Part shown: positions 53,667 to 62,272 of the stretch, in pieces
Layout of the letters: each line of letters opens with the position of its first letter
Position numbering within the stretch: the stretch's first letter is position 1
NCBI RefSeq assembly: GCF_009183415.1
Contig: NZ_WEHU01000006.1
Span: 124,001-188,000 of the forward strand
From: Bacillus sp. B1-b2
Lineage (GTDB): Bacteria; Bacillota; Bacilli; Bacillales; Cytobacillaceae
DNA: 64,000 bases
Reading direction: 5' to 3'
Made by a program: the position numbers and the translations under genes
The notes under the pieces: model-generated
Databases searched by the model: none
What the model saw: the letters and a program-made list of their open reading frames with translations, nothing else
What the model was told of the DNA's origin: nothing

Positions 53667-53910
53667 GTAATCCTTCCTCCTGTTTTTATAAAGAATAGTT
53701 ATTTTATGAACTGTGCATATACGAATACACAGTAATGCTTCTTGGTGGATTTATTTTTTCTGATGTTACTATGCCAATGTGTATAAACTTATCGTAATAA
53801 GTAGTGCTAAAAAAATACCTATCACTTTTCAATCAGTAAACTCGCTCCTTGAATTATTTTTTCCATGTTTAGGAACTAATTGTTCTTGAGCAAATATATC
53901 TTTCTTTTTA

Positions 53911-53958
53911 AAATGAAAAAACAAAAGACCTTTACCAAGAATCATTTGGTAAAGGTCC
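53911..53958 (-). terminator. Riboswitch expression-platform terminator
   Basis: On the minus strand a 12-bp stem (GGACCTTTACCA with its complement) is followed by TTTTGTTTTTTC. Part of its sequence repeats the ACCTTTGCC end of the aptamer, allowing alternative pairing. Confidence 0.9.
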
Positions 53959-53988
53959 TAATACTTATATCCATATCCCTTTACCTAA

Positions 53989-54086
53989 TGGCAAAGGTCT
54001 CGCAAACAACGTAACGTTGCCAGTTAAGCCGGTGACCCATGGAATCACGAAATGTCGACGTAACTGTTAGCTACTCCCCTTTGGAG
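53989..54086 (-). promoter_or_regulatory. yybP-ykoY manganese riboswitch aptamer
   Basis: Read on the minus strand, the region opens with CTCCAAAGGGGAGTAGC and closes with CGAGACCTTTGCC. These are the two conserved elements of the yybP-ykoY motif: AAAGGGGAGUAGC at the 5' side and GAGACCUUUGCC at the 3' side, with paired stems between, including ACGTTACGTT. The motif senses Mn2+. A terminator follows about 30 nt downstream, so control is transcriptional, with Mn2+ expected to favour read-through into the spo0M-like and terC genes. Confidence 0.9.
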
Positions 54087-54136
54087 TATATAACTTACAT
54101 TTATACAGTCATTATTTGTAAGACTGTACTTTAATA

Positions 54137-54163
54137 TTAATATGCCTGCTATTGTTACGTCAA
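54137..54163 (-). promoter_or_regulatory. Candidate promoter of riboswitch operon
   Basis: On the minus strand TTGACG (54163-54158) precedes an AT-rich -10 region (TATTAA/TTAATA) at 15-17 bp, about 50 bp upstream of the aptamer. Confidence 0.4.
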
Positions 54164-54215
54164 GGGGCATTTTATCCATAAAAGACACCCTTGAAAAAAA
54201 TACATTCTCTTCTAT

Positions 54216-55718
54216 TTAACTAAAAACAGAATTTTTTTCATTTAATCCTAAGGTTCGATTATTTGATTCTTTAATTTGATGTAGTAGTGCTGGATTTACT
54301 TCTAAAGATAAGCCATAGGATGGAATCATATCTTGTATCTTAGAAGACCACTCCGCCATATACTCAGGAAAACATTTAGAAATAACTTCAAGCATAACCT
54401 GCACAGCTGTAGATGCACCAGGTGAAGCGCCAAGTAGGGCTGCAATAGAGCCATCCTCTGAATGAACTACTTCTGTACCAAACTGTAATGTACCTTTTCC
54501 TCCATCAACAGTATCTTTAATTACTTGTACACGCTGACCAGCTATTACTAAATCCCAGTCTTTTGCATGAGCACTTGGAATAAATTCACGTAGTTCTTCC
54601 ATTCTCTGCTCTTTTGACAACATGACCTGCTGTATTAAATATTTAGTCAATGGCATATTTTTTGCGCCAGCCGCAAGCATAGTAGAAAGATTATTTGGTT
54701 TAACAGATGATAACAAATCAAACATAGAACCTTTCTTTAGAAACTTAGGAGAAAAACCGGCGAAAGGACCGAATAAAAGAGATTTCTGATTATCTATATA
54801 GCGTGTATCTAGATGTGGTACTGACATTGGGGGTGCTCCTACTTTTGCTTTCCCATATACTTTAGCATGGTGCTTCTCTACTATTTCTTGATTATTGCAC
54901 ACCATGAATATCCCACTTACTGGAAACCCACCTATATTTCTTCCCTCTGGAATACCTGACTTTTGTAATAAATGTAGGCTGCCTCCACCACCGCCAATAA
55001 AGACAAACTTTGCTTTATGAATTTCCGTTGTACCTGTTATTAGGTTTCTTACTTTTAATTCCCATAATCCATCAGCTGTTCTTTTAATATCATTTACACT
55101 GTGGTTGTAGTTTAAATCAACATCTTGATTTTCTAGATATCGAAATAAAGACCTAGTCAAAGCACCAAAATTAACATCTGTGCCTTCATCGATTTTTGTT
55201 GCCGCTATTTGTTCTGTAGAATCTCTTTCTTGCATAATGAGGGGAATCCATTTCTTTAAAATCTCTGGGTCATCTGAAAAATTCATTTCTTCGAAAAGAG
55301 GATTATTTGATAGCGCTTTAAAACGTTTCTTTAAGAATCTAACATCTTGACTTCCTTCTACGAAACTCATGTGAGGTATTGATCTTATAAAGTCTTGAGG
55401 ATTATGTAATACTTTAGCTCTTACAAGATGGGACCAAAATTGCATAGATACTTGAAACTGCTCGTTGATTGTAACGGCCTTACTAATATCAATAGATCCA
55501 TCTGGCTTTTCTACTGTATAGTTTAATTCACATAATGCCGCATGCCCTGTTCCTGCATTATTCCACTCATTAGAACTTTCCTCTCCTGCTTGAGAAAGTT
55601 TTTCAAATACAGAAAGCTTCCAATTTGGAGCTAGTTCTTTAAGTAGAGTTCCTAAAGTTGCACTCATAATTCCGGCACCAATTAAGATAACATCTGTGTT
55701 CATTTCTCTTCTGCTCAT
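54216..55718 (-). CDS. mqo: Malate:quinone oxidoreductase
   Basis: 500 residues, FAD-dependent peripheral membrane dehydrogenase. The Rossmann motif [21 protein letters not shown] starts at residue 9. Mqo signatures are [18 protein letters not shown] near 50, [14 protein letters not shown] near 258, [26 protein letters not shown] near 293, and [17 protein letters not shown] near 425. It oxidises malate to oxaloacetate and reduces the quinone pool, bypassing NAD-malate dehydrogenase in the TCA cycle. A cre-like site lies upstream. Monocistronic. Confidence 0.95.
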   Translation of the reverse strand: MSRREMNTDVILIGAGIMSATLGTLLKELAPNWKLSVFEKLSQAGEESSNEWNNAGTGHAALCELNYTVEKPDGSIDISKAVTINEQFQVSMQFWSHLVRAKVLHNPQDFIRSIPHMSFVEGSQDVRFLKKRFKALSNNPLFEEMNFSDDPEILKKWIPLIMQERDSTEQIAATKIDEGTDVNFGALTRSLFRYLENQDVDLNYNHSVNDIKRTADGLWELKVRNLITGTTEIHKAKFVFIGGGGGSLHLLQKSGIPEGRNIGGFPVSGIFMVCNNQEIVEKHHAKVYGKAKVGAPPMSVPHLDTRYIDNQKSLLFGPFAGFSPKFLKKGSMFDLLSSVKPNNLSTMLAAGAKNMPLTKYLIQQVMLSKEQRMEELREFIPSAHAKDWDLVIAGQRVQVIKDTVDGGKGTLQFGTEVVHSEDGSIAALLGASPGASTAVQVMLEVISKCFPEYMAEWSSKIQDMIPSYGLSLEVNPALLHQIKESNNRTLGLNEKNSVFS

Positions 55719-55755
55719 AATGACACCCCTTAATCCTATAGATTTGCAGATAAGA

Positions 55756-55769
55756 TGTAAGCGCTAACT
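55756..55769 (-). promoter_or_regulatory. cre-like CcpA site upstream of mqo
   Basis: TGTAAGCGCTAACT matches the catabolite-responsive element TGWAANCGNTNWCA at all but the last fixed position. It lies about 40-50 bp upstream of the mqo start, where CcpA binding would block transcription. Confidence 0.5.
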
Positions 55770-55988
55770 TCTAATAGTACCAGCAAATGAAGAATGTACA
55801 CTTGCCACACACCTTCTCTGAATTACCAGTTATTTAATACTTTTCATTAATATTTTCATAAAAATTAAATTATTTAACTTTTATTATACGATAGTTAAGA
55901 AATATTGAAAAGTATGAATTAGAAGATACTTACAGCTAAAAGGCTTTAATCTATTAATAAACAGGTTAACGTTTTTCCTATTAGTTTC

Positions 55989-56603
55989 TTAAAAGACTAA
56001 TTGAATTCCTAAATAAAGTGCCATACACCATATAATGATAGCTGATAGCCGATTAATCCTTTTTAATACCAAGTTTGGGTTTCTTAACTTACCAATTCTC
56101 CTACCCAGGATTGCTAAGAAAAAGAACCACACCCAAGATACTCCTATACAGGCCGCTGTAAAAAATAGTTTATCTACATGCGAATAGGCAAGTGAGCTGG
56201 TTCCTATCACACCGATAGTATCCATAATAGCATGTGGATTTAACAAGGATACCGATGCAGCAAAGGTAATTTGCTTTCTTGCTGGAAAGCTTTTTGGCTC
56301 CTTGCTATTAGCAATTCCATCAGGGTTACTTCTCCACATAACTACTCCCATATAGAGTAAGAAAAATAATCCTATAAGAAATACAAGTGTCTTGATCCAA
56401 GTTATAGTAAAAATAATAATCGATACACCCATGACAGCTAAAAGAATTAAAATAGAATCACATAGACCTGCAGTGATAATAGCTGGAAACGAACCTCTCA
56501 ATTTCTTTTGTGTTGCTCCTTGGTTAAATATAAAGATATTTTGTACACCTAAAGGCAAGATTAAGCCTAATGCCAAAATCATCCCATGAATGAATGCTTG
56601 CAT
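55989..56603 (-). CDS. LysE/ArgO family amino acid exporter
   Basis: 204 residues and six predicted helices. The N-terminus carries LPLGVQNIFIFNQGA (about 16-30), the LysE/ArgO form, and the middle has the aspartate-bearing GLCDSILI and the proline helix SLLNPHAIMDTIGVIG near 117. It exports basic amino acids (lysine or arginine) or similar compounds driven by the membrane potential. Divergent from a MocR-type regulator with a 30-bp palindrome between, which likely controls it. ATG start behind GGAGGAAG. Confidence 0.9.
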   Translation of the reverse strand: MQAFIHGMILALGLILPLGVQNIFIFNQGATQKKLRGSFPAIITAGLCDSILILLAVMGVSIIIFTITWIKTLVFLIGLFFLLYMGVVMWRSNPDGIANSKEPKSFPARKQITFAASVSLLNPHAIMDTIGVIGTSSLAYSHVDKLFFTAACIGVSWVWFFFLAILGRRIGKLRNPNLVLKRINRLSAIIIWCMALYLGIQLVF

Positions 56604-56663
56604 ATTGTTCTTCCTCCGTTTGTTTTTTTAAGCATACTTCACTCTTTTCGGTATGTCTTCATC

Positions 56664-56693
56664 CAATTGGATGGTTTCAAAACCAACCAATTG
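56664..56693. promoter_or_regulatory. 30-bp palindromic operator between lysE-like and MocR genes
   Basis: A symmetrical element: CAATTGG, one unpaired base, TGGTTT, a two-base centre, AAACCA, one unpaired base, CCAATTG. It is 40-70 bp from each divergent start codon and includes the ATTGG/CCAAT halves seen at MocR-type sites. Confidence 0.75.
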
Positions 56694-56732
56694 TTACAAT
56701 AGAGTATATATGTCGACGGAGGTAAACCACCT

Positions 56733-58181
56733 ATGCAAGATATTCATTGGAAACCCGTGAAGGATTCTTCCATTCCTCTTCATTTACAAATATCAGAGTA
56801 TATAAAACAAAAGATTATGTATGGTGAGTGGACACTAGGGATGAAAATACCAACGCAAAGAGCATTATCACAACAATTTCAAGTTAACCGAAGCACCATT
56901 GTTTATGCTTTGGACCATTTAATCGCAGATGGATTGTTAGAAACGAAAGTTGGAAGTGGTACTTATGTGATTAATAACACATGGAGTCTACTCTCCTCTC
57001 CACCTCTAAATTGGAATAACTATGTGCAATCAGGTATTCATAAACCTAATAGACAAATAATACAAGAGATTAATAAAGCCGAAGCAATTCCTACTATCAT
57101 TCGGCTAGGAACAGGTGAGCTTGCACCGGATTTGCTACCAAATGATTCTTTGCAAAAAATCTTACAAAGCGCTCATCAATCCTCCATCTCCCTTGGTTAT
57201 GTGGAACCAAAAGGACTCTTATCTTTACGTAAATCCATTTGTGACTACTTACGAACAAAGGAAATTATGGCATCACCAGAATCTATACTAGTTGTTTCTG
57301 GAGGATTGCAGGCATTACAGCTCCTCTCAGTTGGACTCCTAGAGCGAGGAGCTACTATTCTTCATGAGTCTCCATCTTACTTAAACTCTATCCATGTTTT
57401 TCAATCTGCCGGAATGCACTTGTTAGGTATCCCCCTCGATAAAGATGGTCTTGAAATGAAGGAAATAGAAAGTATAAAAAAACAGCACAATGCTCAATTA
57501 ATCTATACAATCCCAACCTTTCATAACCCTACAGGAACGGTTATGTCTGAGAGTAGACGCTCTGCATTACTTAAGATAAGTAACCATATTTCCTTACCGA
57601 TTATTGAAGATGATGTGTATGGCGATTTATGGTTTACACACAAGCCACCTCGAACTTTGAAATCTAATGATACACATGGAAATGTCTTATATATAGGAAG
57701 TATATCTAAAACGTTAAGTCCAGGACTTAGAATTGGCTGGATTGTTGGGCCAGAACCAGTTATAGACCGACTAGCAGATATTAAAATGCAAACAGACTAT
57801 GGCTCAAGTACTCTTTCCCAATTTGCTGTACAGGAATGGTTAAATAGTGGTTTATATGAGGAATTCTTAGAGCAAACAAGGAAGAAATTAAAGATCAAAA
57901 GAGATTATACACTGGAGCTCTTGAATAAGCATTTTTCTTCATTAGCAACCTGGAATATCCCAGAAGGAGGCTTCTATATTTGGCTTCGTATACACTCAAC
58001 AGTATCTACTAATAAAATTTTCGATATAGCTTTGCGTCATGGTATTTTGCTTAATCCAGGGAGTGTCTATGATAATAAGGACACAGAGCACCTTCGAATA
58101 TCTTATTCTTATGCAACATTGAAGCAGTTGGATGAGGGATTAAAAATACTGGCAAAGATTGTTCAAGATTTAAAAATGTAA
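56733..58181 (+). CDS. MocR/PdxR family transcription regulator (GntR HTH + aminotransferase fold)
   Basis: 482 residues. An N-terminal GntR winged helix (about 10-75; IPTQRALSQQFQVNRSTIVYALDHL) is joined by a linker to a class I aminotransferase-like domain (about 105-480). The PLP-binding Lys is in GSISKTLSPGLRIGW near 335 and the pyrimidine-stacking region near LVVSGGLQALQL. Such proteins use PLP, and often an amino-compound effector, to regulate adjacent divergent genes. Target here is most likely the LysE-like exporter. ATG start with GGAGG. Ends at a strong terminator. Confidence 0.92.
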   Translation: MQDIHWKPVKDSSIPLHLQISEYIKQKIMYGEWTLGMKIPTQRALSQQFQVNRSTIVYALDHLIADGLLETKVGSGTYVINNTWSLLSSPPLNWNNYVQSGIHKPNRQIIQEINKAEAIPTIIRLGTGELAPDLLPNDSLQKILQSAHQSSISLGYVEPKGLLSLRKSICDYLRTKEIMASPESILVVSGGLQALQLLSVGLLERGATILHESPSYLNSIHVFQSAGMHLLGIPLDKDGLEMKEIESIKKQHNAQLIYTIPTFHNPTGTVMSESRRSALLKISNHISLPIIEDDVYGDLWFTHKPPRTLKSNDTHGNVLYIGSISKTLSPGLRIGWIVGPEPVIDRLADIKMQTDYGSSTLSQFAVQEWLNSGLYEEFLEQTRKKLKIKRDYTLELLNKHFSSLATWNIPEGGFYIWLRIHSTVSTNKIFDIALRHGILLNPGSVYDNKDTEHLRISYSYATLKQLDEGLKILAKIVQDLKM

Positions 58182-58195
58182 TACGCATACTTATG

Positions 58196-58234
58196 TAAAG
58201 AGCTCTATCCAAATGGATAGAGCTCTTTATTTTT
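58196..58234. terminator. Terminator after MocR gene
   Basis: AAAGAGCTCTATCC pairs with GGATAGAGCTCTTT across four bases, followed by ATTTTT. Confidence 0.92.
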
Positions 58235-58295
58235 AAGCCTCAATCATTTTTTTCGTTGTACTTCTTCCTTTGTGTGGTTTCTCATTTTTAGTCAT
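58233..58295 (-). CDS. Possible 20-residue basic peptide
   Basis: On the minus strand ATG at 58295 opens MTKNEKPHKGRSTTKKMIEA and stops directly at the terminator hairpin. The upstream AGGG is a weak ribosome site seven bases away. It is lysine-rich and hydrophilic, with no known motif. It could be a real microprotein or a chance frame. Confidence 0.25.
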   Translation of the reverse strand: MTKNEKPHKGRSTTKKMIEA

Positions 58296-58387
58296 TGTTA
58301 ACCCTAAAACAGTAGCCTACTAATTCCTTCCAGCTCTATTTTTATCGGTATTTTACACATCATTTTTAAGAGAATTATTGGATTTAA

Positions 58388-59299
58388 TTAATATACATAA
58401 ATAGCAATTATTTTGTGTAATTCCTTCAGATAGACTTTAGCCATTTTACTTAAATTGGTTTTTCTATTCACAACCCAACCAACAGTAATAACTTCTTTCT
58501 CTTCCAACGGTACAGATATAATATTAGATCCATTTAAATCTTCACTAAGAATACCTGTTGAGATGGTATATCCATTTAGCCCAATCAATAGATTAAATAA
58601 CGTTGCTCGATCACTTACTTGAATACTTTTTTTACTTGGAATAGTACTATGAATTTCTTCTGCATAATAAAATGAGTTAAACTCACCCTGTTCAAAACTA
58701 AGTCGTGGATATTCCTCTAAATCTTCTAATGTAACAGATGCTTTCTTAGCTAAGGGGTTTTGTGAACTTACAAAAATATGTGGCGATGCTTTGAAAAGTT
58801 CATGAAACACTAATCCTTGTTCTTTTAATAACTGCATCATTACTTTTTCATTAAAGGAGCTAACATATAAGATTCCAATCTCACTACGTAACTGCTTTAC
58901 ATCCTCAATAATTTCGTATGTTCTCGTTTCTCTCAATGTAAATTGGTACTTTTCTTCTCCATAGTTCTTAATCATTTCGACAAATGCATTTACAGCAAAT
59001 GCATAATGCTGTGTTGATACAGCAAAAAGTTGTTGAGAAGGAGCTGTATCAAAGTATCGTCTCTCTAACAGCTCCGTTTGTTCTATAACCTGTCTTGCAT
59101 ACCCAAGAAATTCAGCGCCATCTGATGAAAGAGAGATACCAGTAGATGTCCGAGTAAAAATAGTAATCCCTAATTCTTTCTCTAGCTCTTTTATTGCTTT
59201 AGATAAAGTAGGTTGCGAAATATATAGTCTACGAGCAGCTTCATTGATGGAACCACACATTACTACTTCAATAACATATTTTAATTGTTGTAATTTCAT
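58388..59299 (-). CDS. LysR family transcription regulator
   Basis: 303 residues from the ATG at 59299, seven bases after GAGGG; longer in-frame starts have no ribosome site. The N-terminal winged helix is typical: MKLQQLKYVIEVVMCGSINEAARRLYISQPTLSKAIKELE in outline (residues 1-40), followed by an effector-binding domain with the YARQVI linker. Divergent from a MetE-C-like methyltransferase gene, which it probably controls, through direct repeats at 59457-59482. The effector is unknown. Confidence 0.92.
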   Translation of the reverse strand: MKLQQLKYVIEVVMCGSINEAARRLYISQPTLSKAIKELEKELGITIFTRTSTGISLSSDGAEFLGYARQVIEQTELLERRYFDTAPSQQLFAVSTQHYAFAVNAFVEMIKNYGEEKYQFTLRETRTYEIIEDVKQLRSEIGILYVSSFNEKVMMQLLKEQGLVFHELFKASPHIFVSSQNPLAKKASVTLEDLEEYPRLSFEQGEFNSFYYAEEIHSTIPSKKSIQVSDRATLFNLLIGLNGYTISTGILSEDLNGSNIISVPLEEKEVITVGWVVNRKTNLSKMAKVYLKELHKIIAIYVY

Positions 59300-59456
59300 T
59301 GTTAATCCCTCATTAGTCCTTCTTCTCATTCATTAATATGATTATAATTCCATTCCTTTTTTTGCTATTTTAACCTTAACCAAGTACCAATTCAATAGAA
59401 TATAAGTCTGGTAAACCTTTTAAAAAACAAATCGGAAAAAATCCCCAATTCAAATC

Positions 59457-59482
59457 CTATTGTTATAGCTTTTTGTTATAGC
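59457..59482. promoter_or_regulatory. Candidate LysR operator (direct repeats)
   Basis: TTGTTATAGC occurs twice, at 59460 and 59473 (13-bp period). The first copy overlaps the dyad CTAT-TGTT-ATAG. It lies between the divergent LysR and methyltransferase genes. Confidence 0.5.
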
Positions 59483-59564
59483 ACCTAATTACTTTTATCA
59501 GTTACACGAATCCCTAGTATTCATGTTAGGATACAGTAATAAACAAAAGGGAAGAGGTAAATAC

Positions 59565-60668
59565 ATGCAAACTACTAACCATTCAACTATTTTTCGTGCT
59601 GATCAAGTGGGAAGTCTTTTAAGATCTGAAACTATTAAGAAAGCTCGTTTACAACATGCTACTAATCTCCTTACAGCTGCAGAGCTTCGCCAATTAGAAG
59701 ATAAAGAAATCGCTCGTATTGTAGAAAAACAAAAAGAGATTGGCCTAGGTGCAGTTACAGATGGAGAATTTCGTAGAGCTTGGTGGCATTTTGATTTCTT
59801 AGAAGGTTTAACTGGAGTGGAAGGCTACTGGTCTGGAGAAGGGATTCAATTTCAACAACAAAAAACAAAATCACGAGCAATCAGAGTAACAGATAAATTA
59901 GACTTTGGAAATCATCCGATGCTTGAAGATTTTAAGTATTTACACAAATTAGCTGGAGACCATGTAGCAAAATATACGATTCCTAGTCCAAGCATGCTTC
60001 ATTTCCGCGGTGAGGTTGATTCCTCTGCTTATCAGGAGGAAGAAGAATTCTTTGATGATTTAGCGAAAACGTATAAAAAGGGGTTACAAGCATTTTATGA
60101 TGCTGGTTGCCGTTATTTACAACTTGATGATACAGCTTGGGCTTACCTTTGCTCAGAAGAACAAAAGGAACAACTTCGATCAAAAGGAAAAAATCCCGAC
60201 TATTTAGCAAAAGTTTACTTAGATACATTAAACAAAGCGGTCGCCGATCGTCCTGATGATTTTACTATTACGATGCACATTTGCCGAGGTAACTTCCGCT
60301 CTACATGGATATCATCTGGTGGTTATGAGCCTATAGCAGAACAATTATTTGGTCATTTGAATATTGATGGATTCTTCTTAGAATATGACAACGATCGTTC
60401 AGGCGGATTCGAACCACTACGTTATGTGAACAGACCTGATCTTAACATTGTATTAGGATTAGTTACTTCTAAGTTTGGTGACCTAGAAGATAAAAATACA
60501 ATCATTAAACGTATTGAAGAGGCATCTAAATTTGTCAATCTAAATCAACTAGCTTTAAGTCCACAATGTGGCTTTGCTTCTACAGAGGAAGGCAATTTAC
60601 TGACTGAAGAACAACAATGGGCAAAATTGCGTCATGTAGTGGAAATTTCTCAACAAGTTTGGAAATAA
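59565..60668 (+). CDS. MetE C-terminal-like cobalamin-independent methyltransferase (YxjG/YxjH type)
   Basis: 367 residues from the ATG at 59565 behind GGGAAGAGGT; an upstream ATG at 59523 lacks a ribosome site. It is the catalytic half of MetE alone. FRADQVGSLLR near 8, a DDTAW motif near 190 (substrate side), zinc ligands His and Cys in MHICRGNF near 238 and a third Cys in LSPQCGFAS near 335 are present. Such proteins move a methyl group to homocysteine or a related thiol from a small methyl donor. No S-box or T-box lies upstream, unlike B. subtilis yxjG/yxjH. Cotranscribed with an MFS transporter 44 bp downstream. Confidence 0.88.
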   Translation: MQTTNHSTIFRADQVGSLLRSETIKKARLQHATNLLTAAELRQLEDKEIARIVEKQKEIGLGAVTDGEFRRAWWHFDFLEGLTGVEGYWSGEGIQFQQQKTKSRAIRVTDKLDFGNHPMLEDFKYLHKLAGDHVAKYTIPSPSMLHFRGEVDSSAYQEEEEFFDDLAKTYKKGLQAFYDAGCRYLQLDDTAWAYLCSEEQKEQLRSKGKNPDYLAKVYLDTLNKAVADRPDDFTITMHICRGNFRSTWISSGGYEPIAEQLFGHLNIDGFFLEYDNDRSGGFEPLRYVNRPDLNIVLGLVTSKFGDLEDKNTIIKRIEEASKFVNLNQLALSPQCGFASTEEGNLLTEEQQWAKLRHVVEISQQVWK

Positions 60669-60712
60669 AAATATTCTATTAACCAGAAATAATTCCCATA
60701 AGGAGGAATAGT

Positions 60713-62089
60713 ATGAGAGTTGTGCAAACGTCTCAAGTTTTAGCTGAAAGTAAATTCAATAAGTTTCATCGATTAGTATTTCTTTGGTGCTTTTTTGCCA
60801 TTGCCTTTGATGGTTTTGATATTGCTTTATATGGAATAGGATTGCCCTTAATGATGGAAGATTACGGATTGACAGTTGTAGAAGCTGGAGTTATTGGGAG
60901 CTACACAGTTATCGGAATGATGGTTGGTACTTTTCTACTTGGCTCACTTTCTGATCTTGTTGGACGTAAAAAAATACTAGCCATCTGTATGACTATATTT
61001 AGTGTGTTCTCTTTACTTGCTGGCCTAGCACCTAACTCTACGGTATTCACCATTATGCGAATTATTGCAGCACTAGGTATGGGAGGATTAATGCCGGCTG
61101 TGATTGCTGTTATGACCGAATACTCACCTAAGAAAAATCGAGCACTAACTGTTGCAACGATGTATTGTGGTTATTCTATTGGTTCTATCATAGCATCCTT
61201 AATTGGCATGTATTTAATGGAAAGTCTTGGTTGGAGATTTCTATATTGGCTTGGTGTCATTCCCATTATCGCCATCCCCTTCTTCTTAAAACAATTTCCT
61301 GAGTCCCTTTCTTATCATATTGTTCGTAATCAAGGAGATAAAATAGCATCTATCCTTAATAAAGTAGATCCTAAGGGGAACTATCAAGCAACTGATGATT
61401 TTGAGTATAATAGCGTAAAAGAACAAGCAAAGGGATTCCCTGCAAAGAAATTATTTTTAGATAATCGAGCTGTTAGCACTATAGCTTTTTGGGTAACTGT
61501 ATTTTGCTGTCTACTGATGATTTATAGTTTGAATACTTGGCTTCCTAAGATTATGCAAAGCTCTGGTTATGGAATTACATCAAGCCTTTCCTTTAGTCTT
61601 ATTTTAGGTGTTGGACAAATTGGTGGATCGTTATTAGGTGGTTATTTAGTAGAACGATTAGGTCATCGCAAGGTTCTTGTTACTATGTTCTTAATAGGTT
61701 CCTTCTGCTTTGTTTCTTTAAGCTTAACTTCTAATCTTTTGTTACTATATGTATTGATTGCCATTGGTGGTGCCTGTACGGTAGGAACACAGAACCTAGT
61801 AAATCCCTATATTTCGGAATTTTATCCAAGGGAAATCCGCACTACAGGGTTAAGTATGACAGTAGGTATTGGGAGAGTAGGCGCTATTTTAGCTCCCATT
61901 CTAATTGGCATGTTGCTAGCATCTAACTTAGATCCTAAGAATGCTTTCATGGCATTTGCTATCCCAAGTTTAATCGGGGGAATATCTCTGTTGTTAGTTC
62001 AAGAGAGATTTGGAAGCTTTGATAAAGTTAGAAATAAACCTATCACATATGCTCCTATTGAGAATGAGGGAATTGGAGTCTCGAAGTAG
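60713..62089 (+). CDS. MFS transporter, aromatic acid:H+ symporter-like
   Basis: 458 residues and twelve predicted helices. The family motif between helices 2 and 3 is GSLSDLVGRKKILA near 80-93, and the N-terminal helix carries DGFDIALYG (about 35-43), the DGFD motif of the aromatic acid:H+ symporter group. Later GGYLVERLGHRKVLV repeats the loop in the second half. It probably imports a small organic acid. Its operon partner, a MetE-like methyltransferase, suggests a methylated substrate such as a methoxylated or S-methyl acid; inference only. AAGGAGG start site. Confidence 0.88.
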   Translation: MRVVQTSQVLAESKFNKFHRLVFLWCFFAIAFDGFDIALYGIGLPLMMEDYGLTVVEAGVIGSYTVIGMMVGTFLLGSLSDLVGRKKILAICMTIFSVFSLLAGLAPNSTVFTIMRIIAALGMGGLMPAVIAVMTEYSPKKNRALTVATMYCGYSIGSIIASLIGMYLMESLGWRFLYWLGVIPIIAIPFFLKQFPESLSYHIVRNQGDKIASILNKVDPKGNYQATDDFEYNSVKEQAKGFPAKKLFLDNRAVSTIAFWVTVFCCLLMIYSLNTWLPKIMQSSGYGITSSLSFSLILGVGQIGGSLLGGYLVERLGHRKVLVTMFLIGSFCFVSLSLTSNLLLLYVLIAIGGACTVGTQNLVNPYISEFYPREIRTTGLSMTVGIGRVGAILAPILIGMLLASNLDPKNAFMAFAIPSLIGGISLLLVQERFGSFDKVRNKPITYAPIENEGIGVSK

Positions 62090-62126
62090 TTTTGATTTTA
62101 TATATACAATTTATATTTTGATAAAT

Positions 62127-62150
62127 GACCACTTTAAAGTGGTCTTTGTT
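62127..62150 (+). terminator. Terminator after MFS gene
   Basis: A perfect 18-bp palindrome (GACCACTTTAAAGTGGTC) followed by TTTGTT. Confidence 0.7.
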
Positions 62151-62170
62151 GTGCTCAGAACTCTATCTTG

Positions 62171-62218
62171 TTGCGGAAGGCTTGCTTTTTGTTGCGGGAA
62201 CCTTGCTTTTTATTGCGG
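62171..62218. repeat. 21-bp tandem repeat, about 2.3 copies
   Basis: TTGCGG recurs at 62171, 62192 and 62213, with the intervening sequence nearly conserved (AAGGCTTGCTTTTTG versus GAACCTTGCTTTTTA). It is intergenic, between the MFS gene and the wall protein terminator. Confidence 0.8.
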
Positions 62219-62236
62219 ATAAAGACCTAAACCTAA

Positions 62237-62262
62237 AAAGAACCCTTTTTTACAAAAGGGCC
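62237..62262 (-). terminator. Terminator of LamG cell-wall protein gene
   Basis: On the minus strand CCCTTTTGTAAAAAAGGG folds into a seven-pair stem and is followed by TTCTTTTT. Confidence 0.7.
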
Positions 62263-62272
62263 CCTAAATACA

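Larger units (their letters stand above)
53667..54215. other. 549-bp leader region with riboswitch
   Basis: It contains a promoter candidate, the yybP-ykoY aptamer and its terminator. Between the terminator (53911) and the first gene there are 244 bp of AT-rich leader with no supported gene; a 19-codon hydrophobic frame (53769-53825) lacks a usable ribosome site. Confidence 0.6.

Noticed and set aside
53769-53825. 19-codon hydrophobic frame in the riboswitch leader (minus strand)
   Set aside because: The nearest AAGGAG is about 19 nt from its GTG start, too far, and nothing else supports it.
59330-59564. S-box or T-box leader before the MetE-like gene
   Set aside because: No conserved S-box core or T-box sequence and no terminator between promoter region and start; only the direct repeats are visible.
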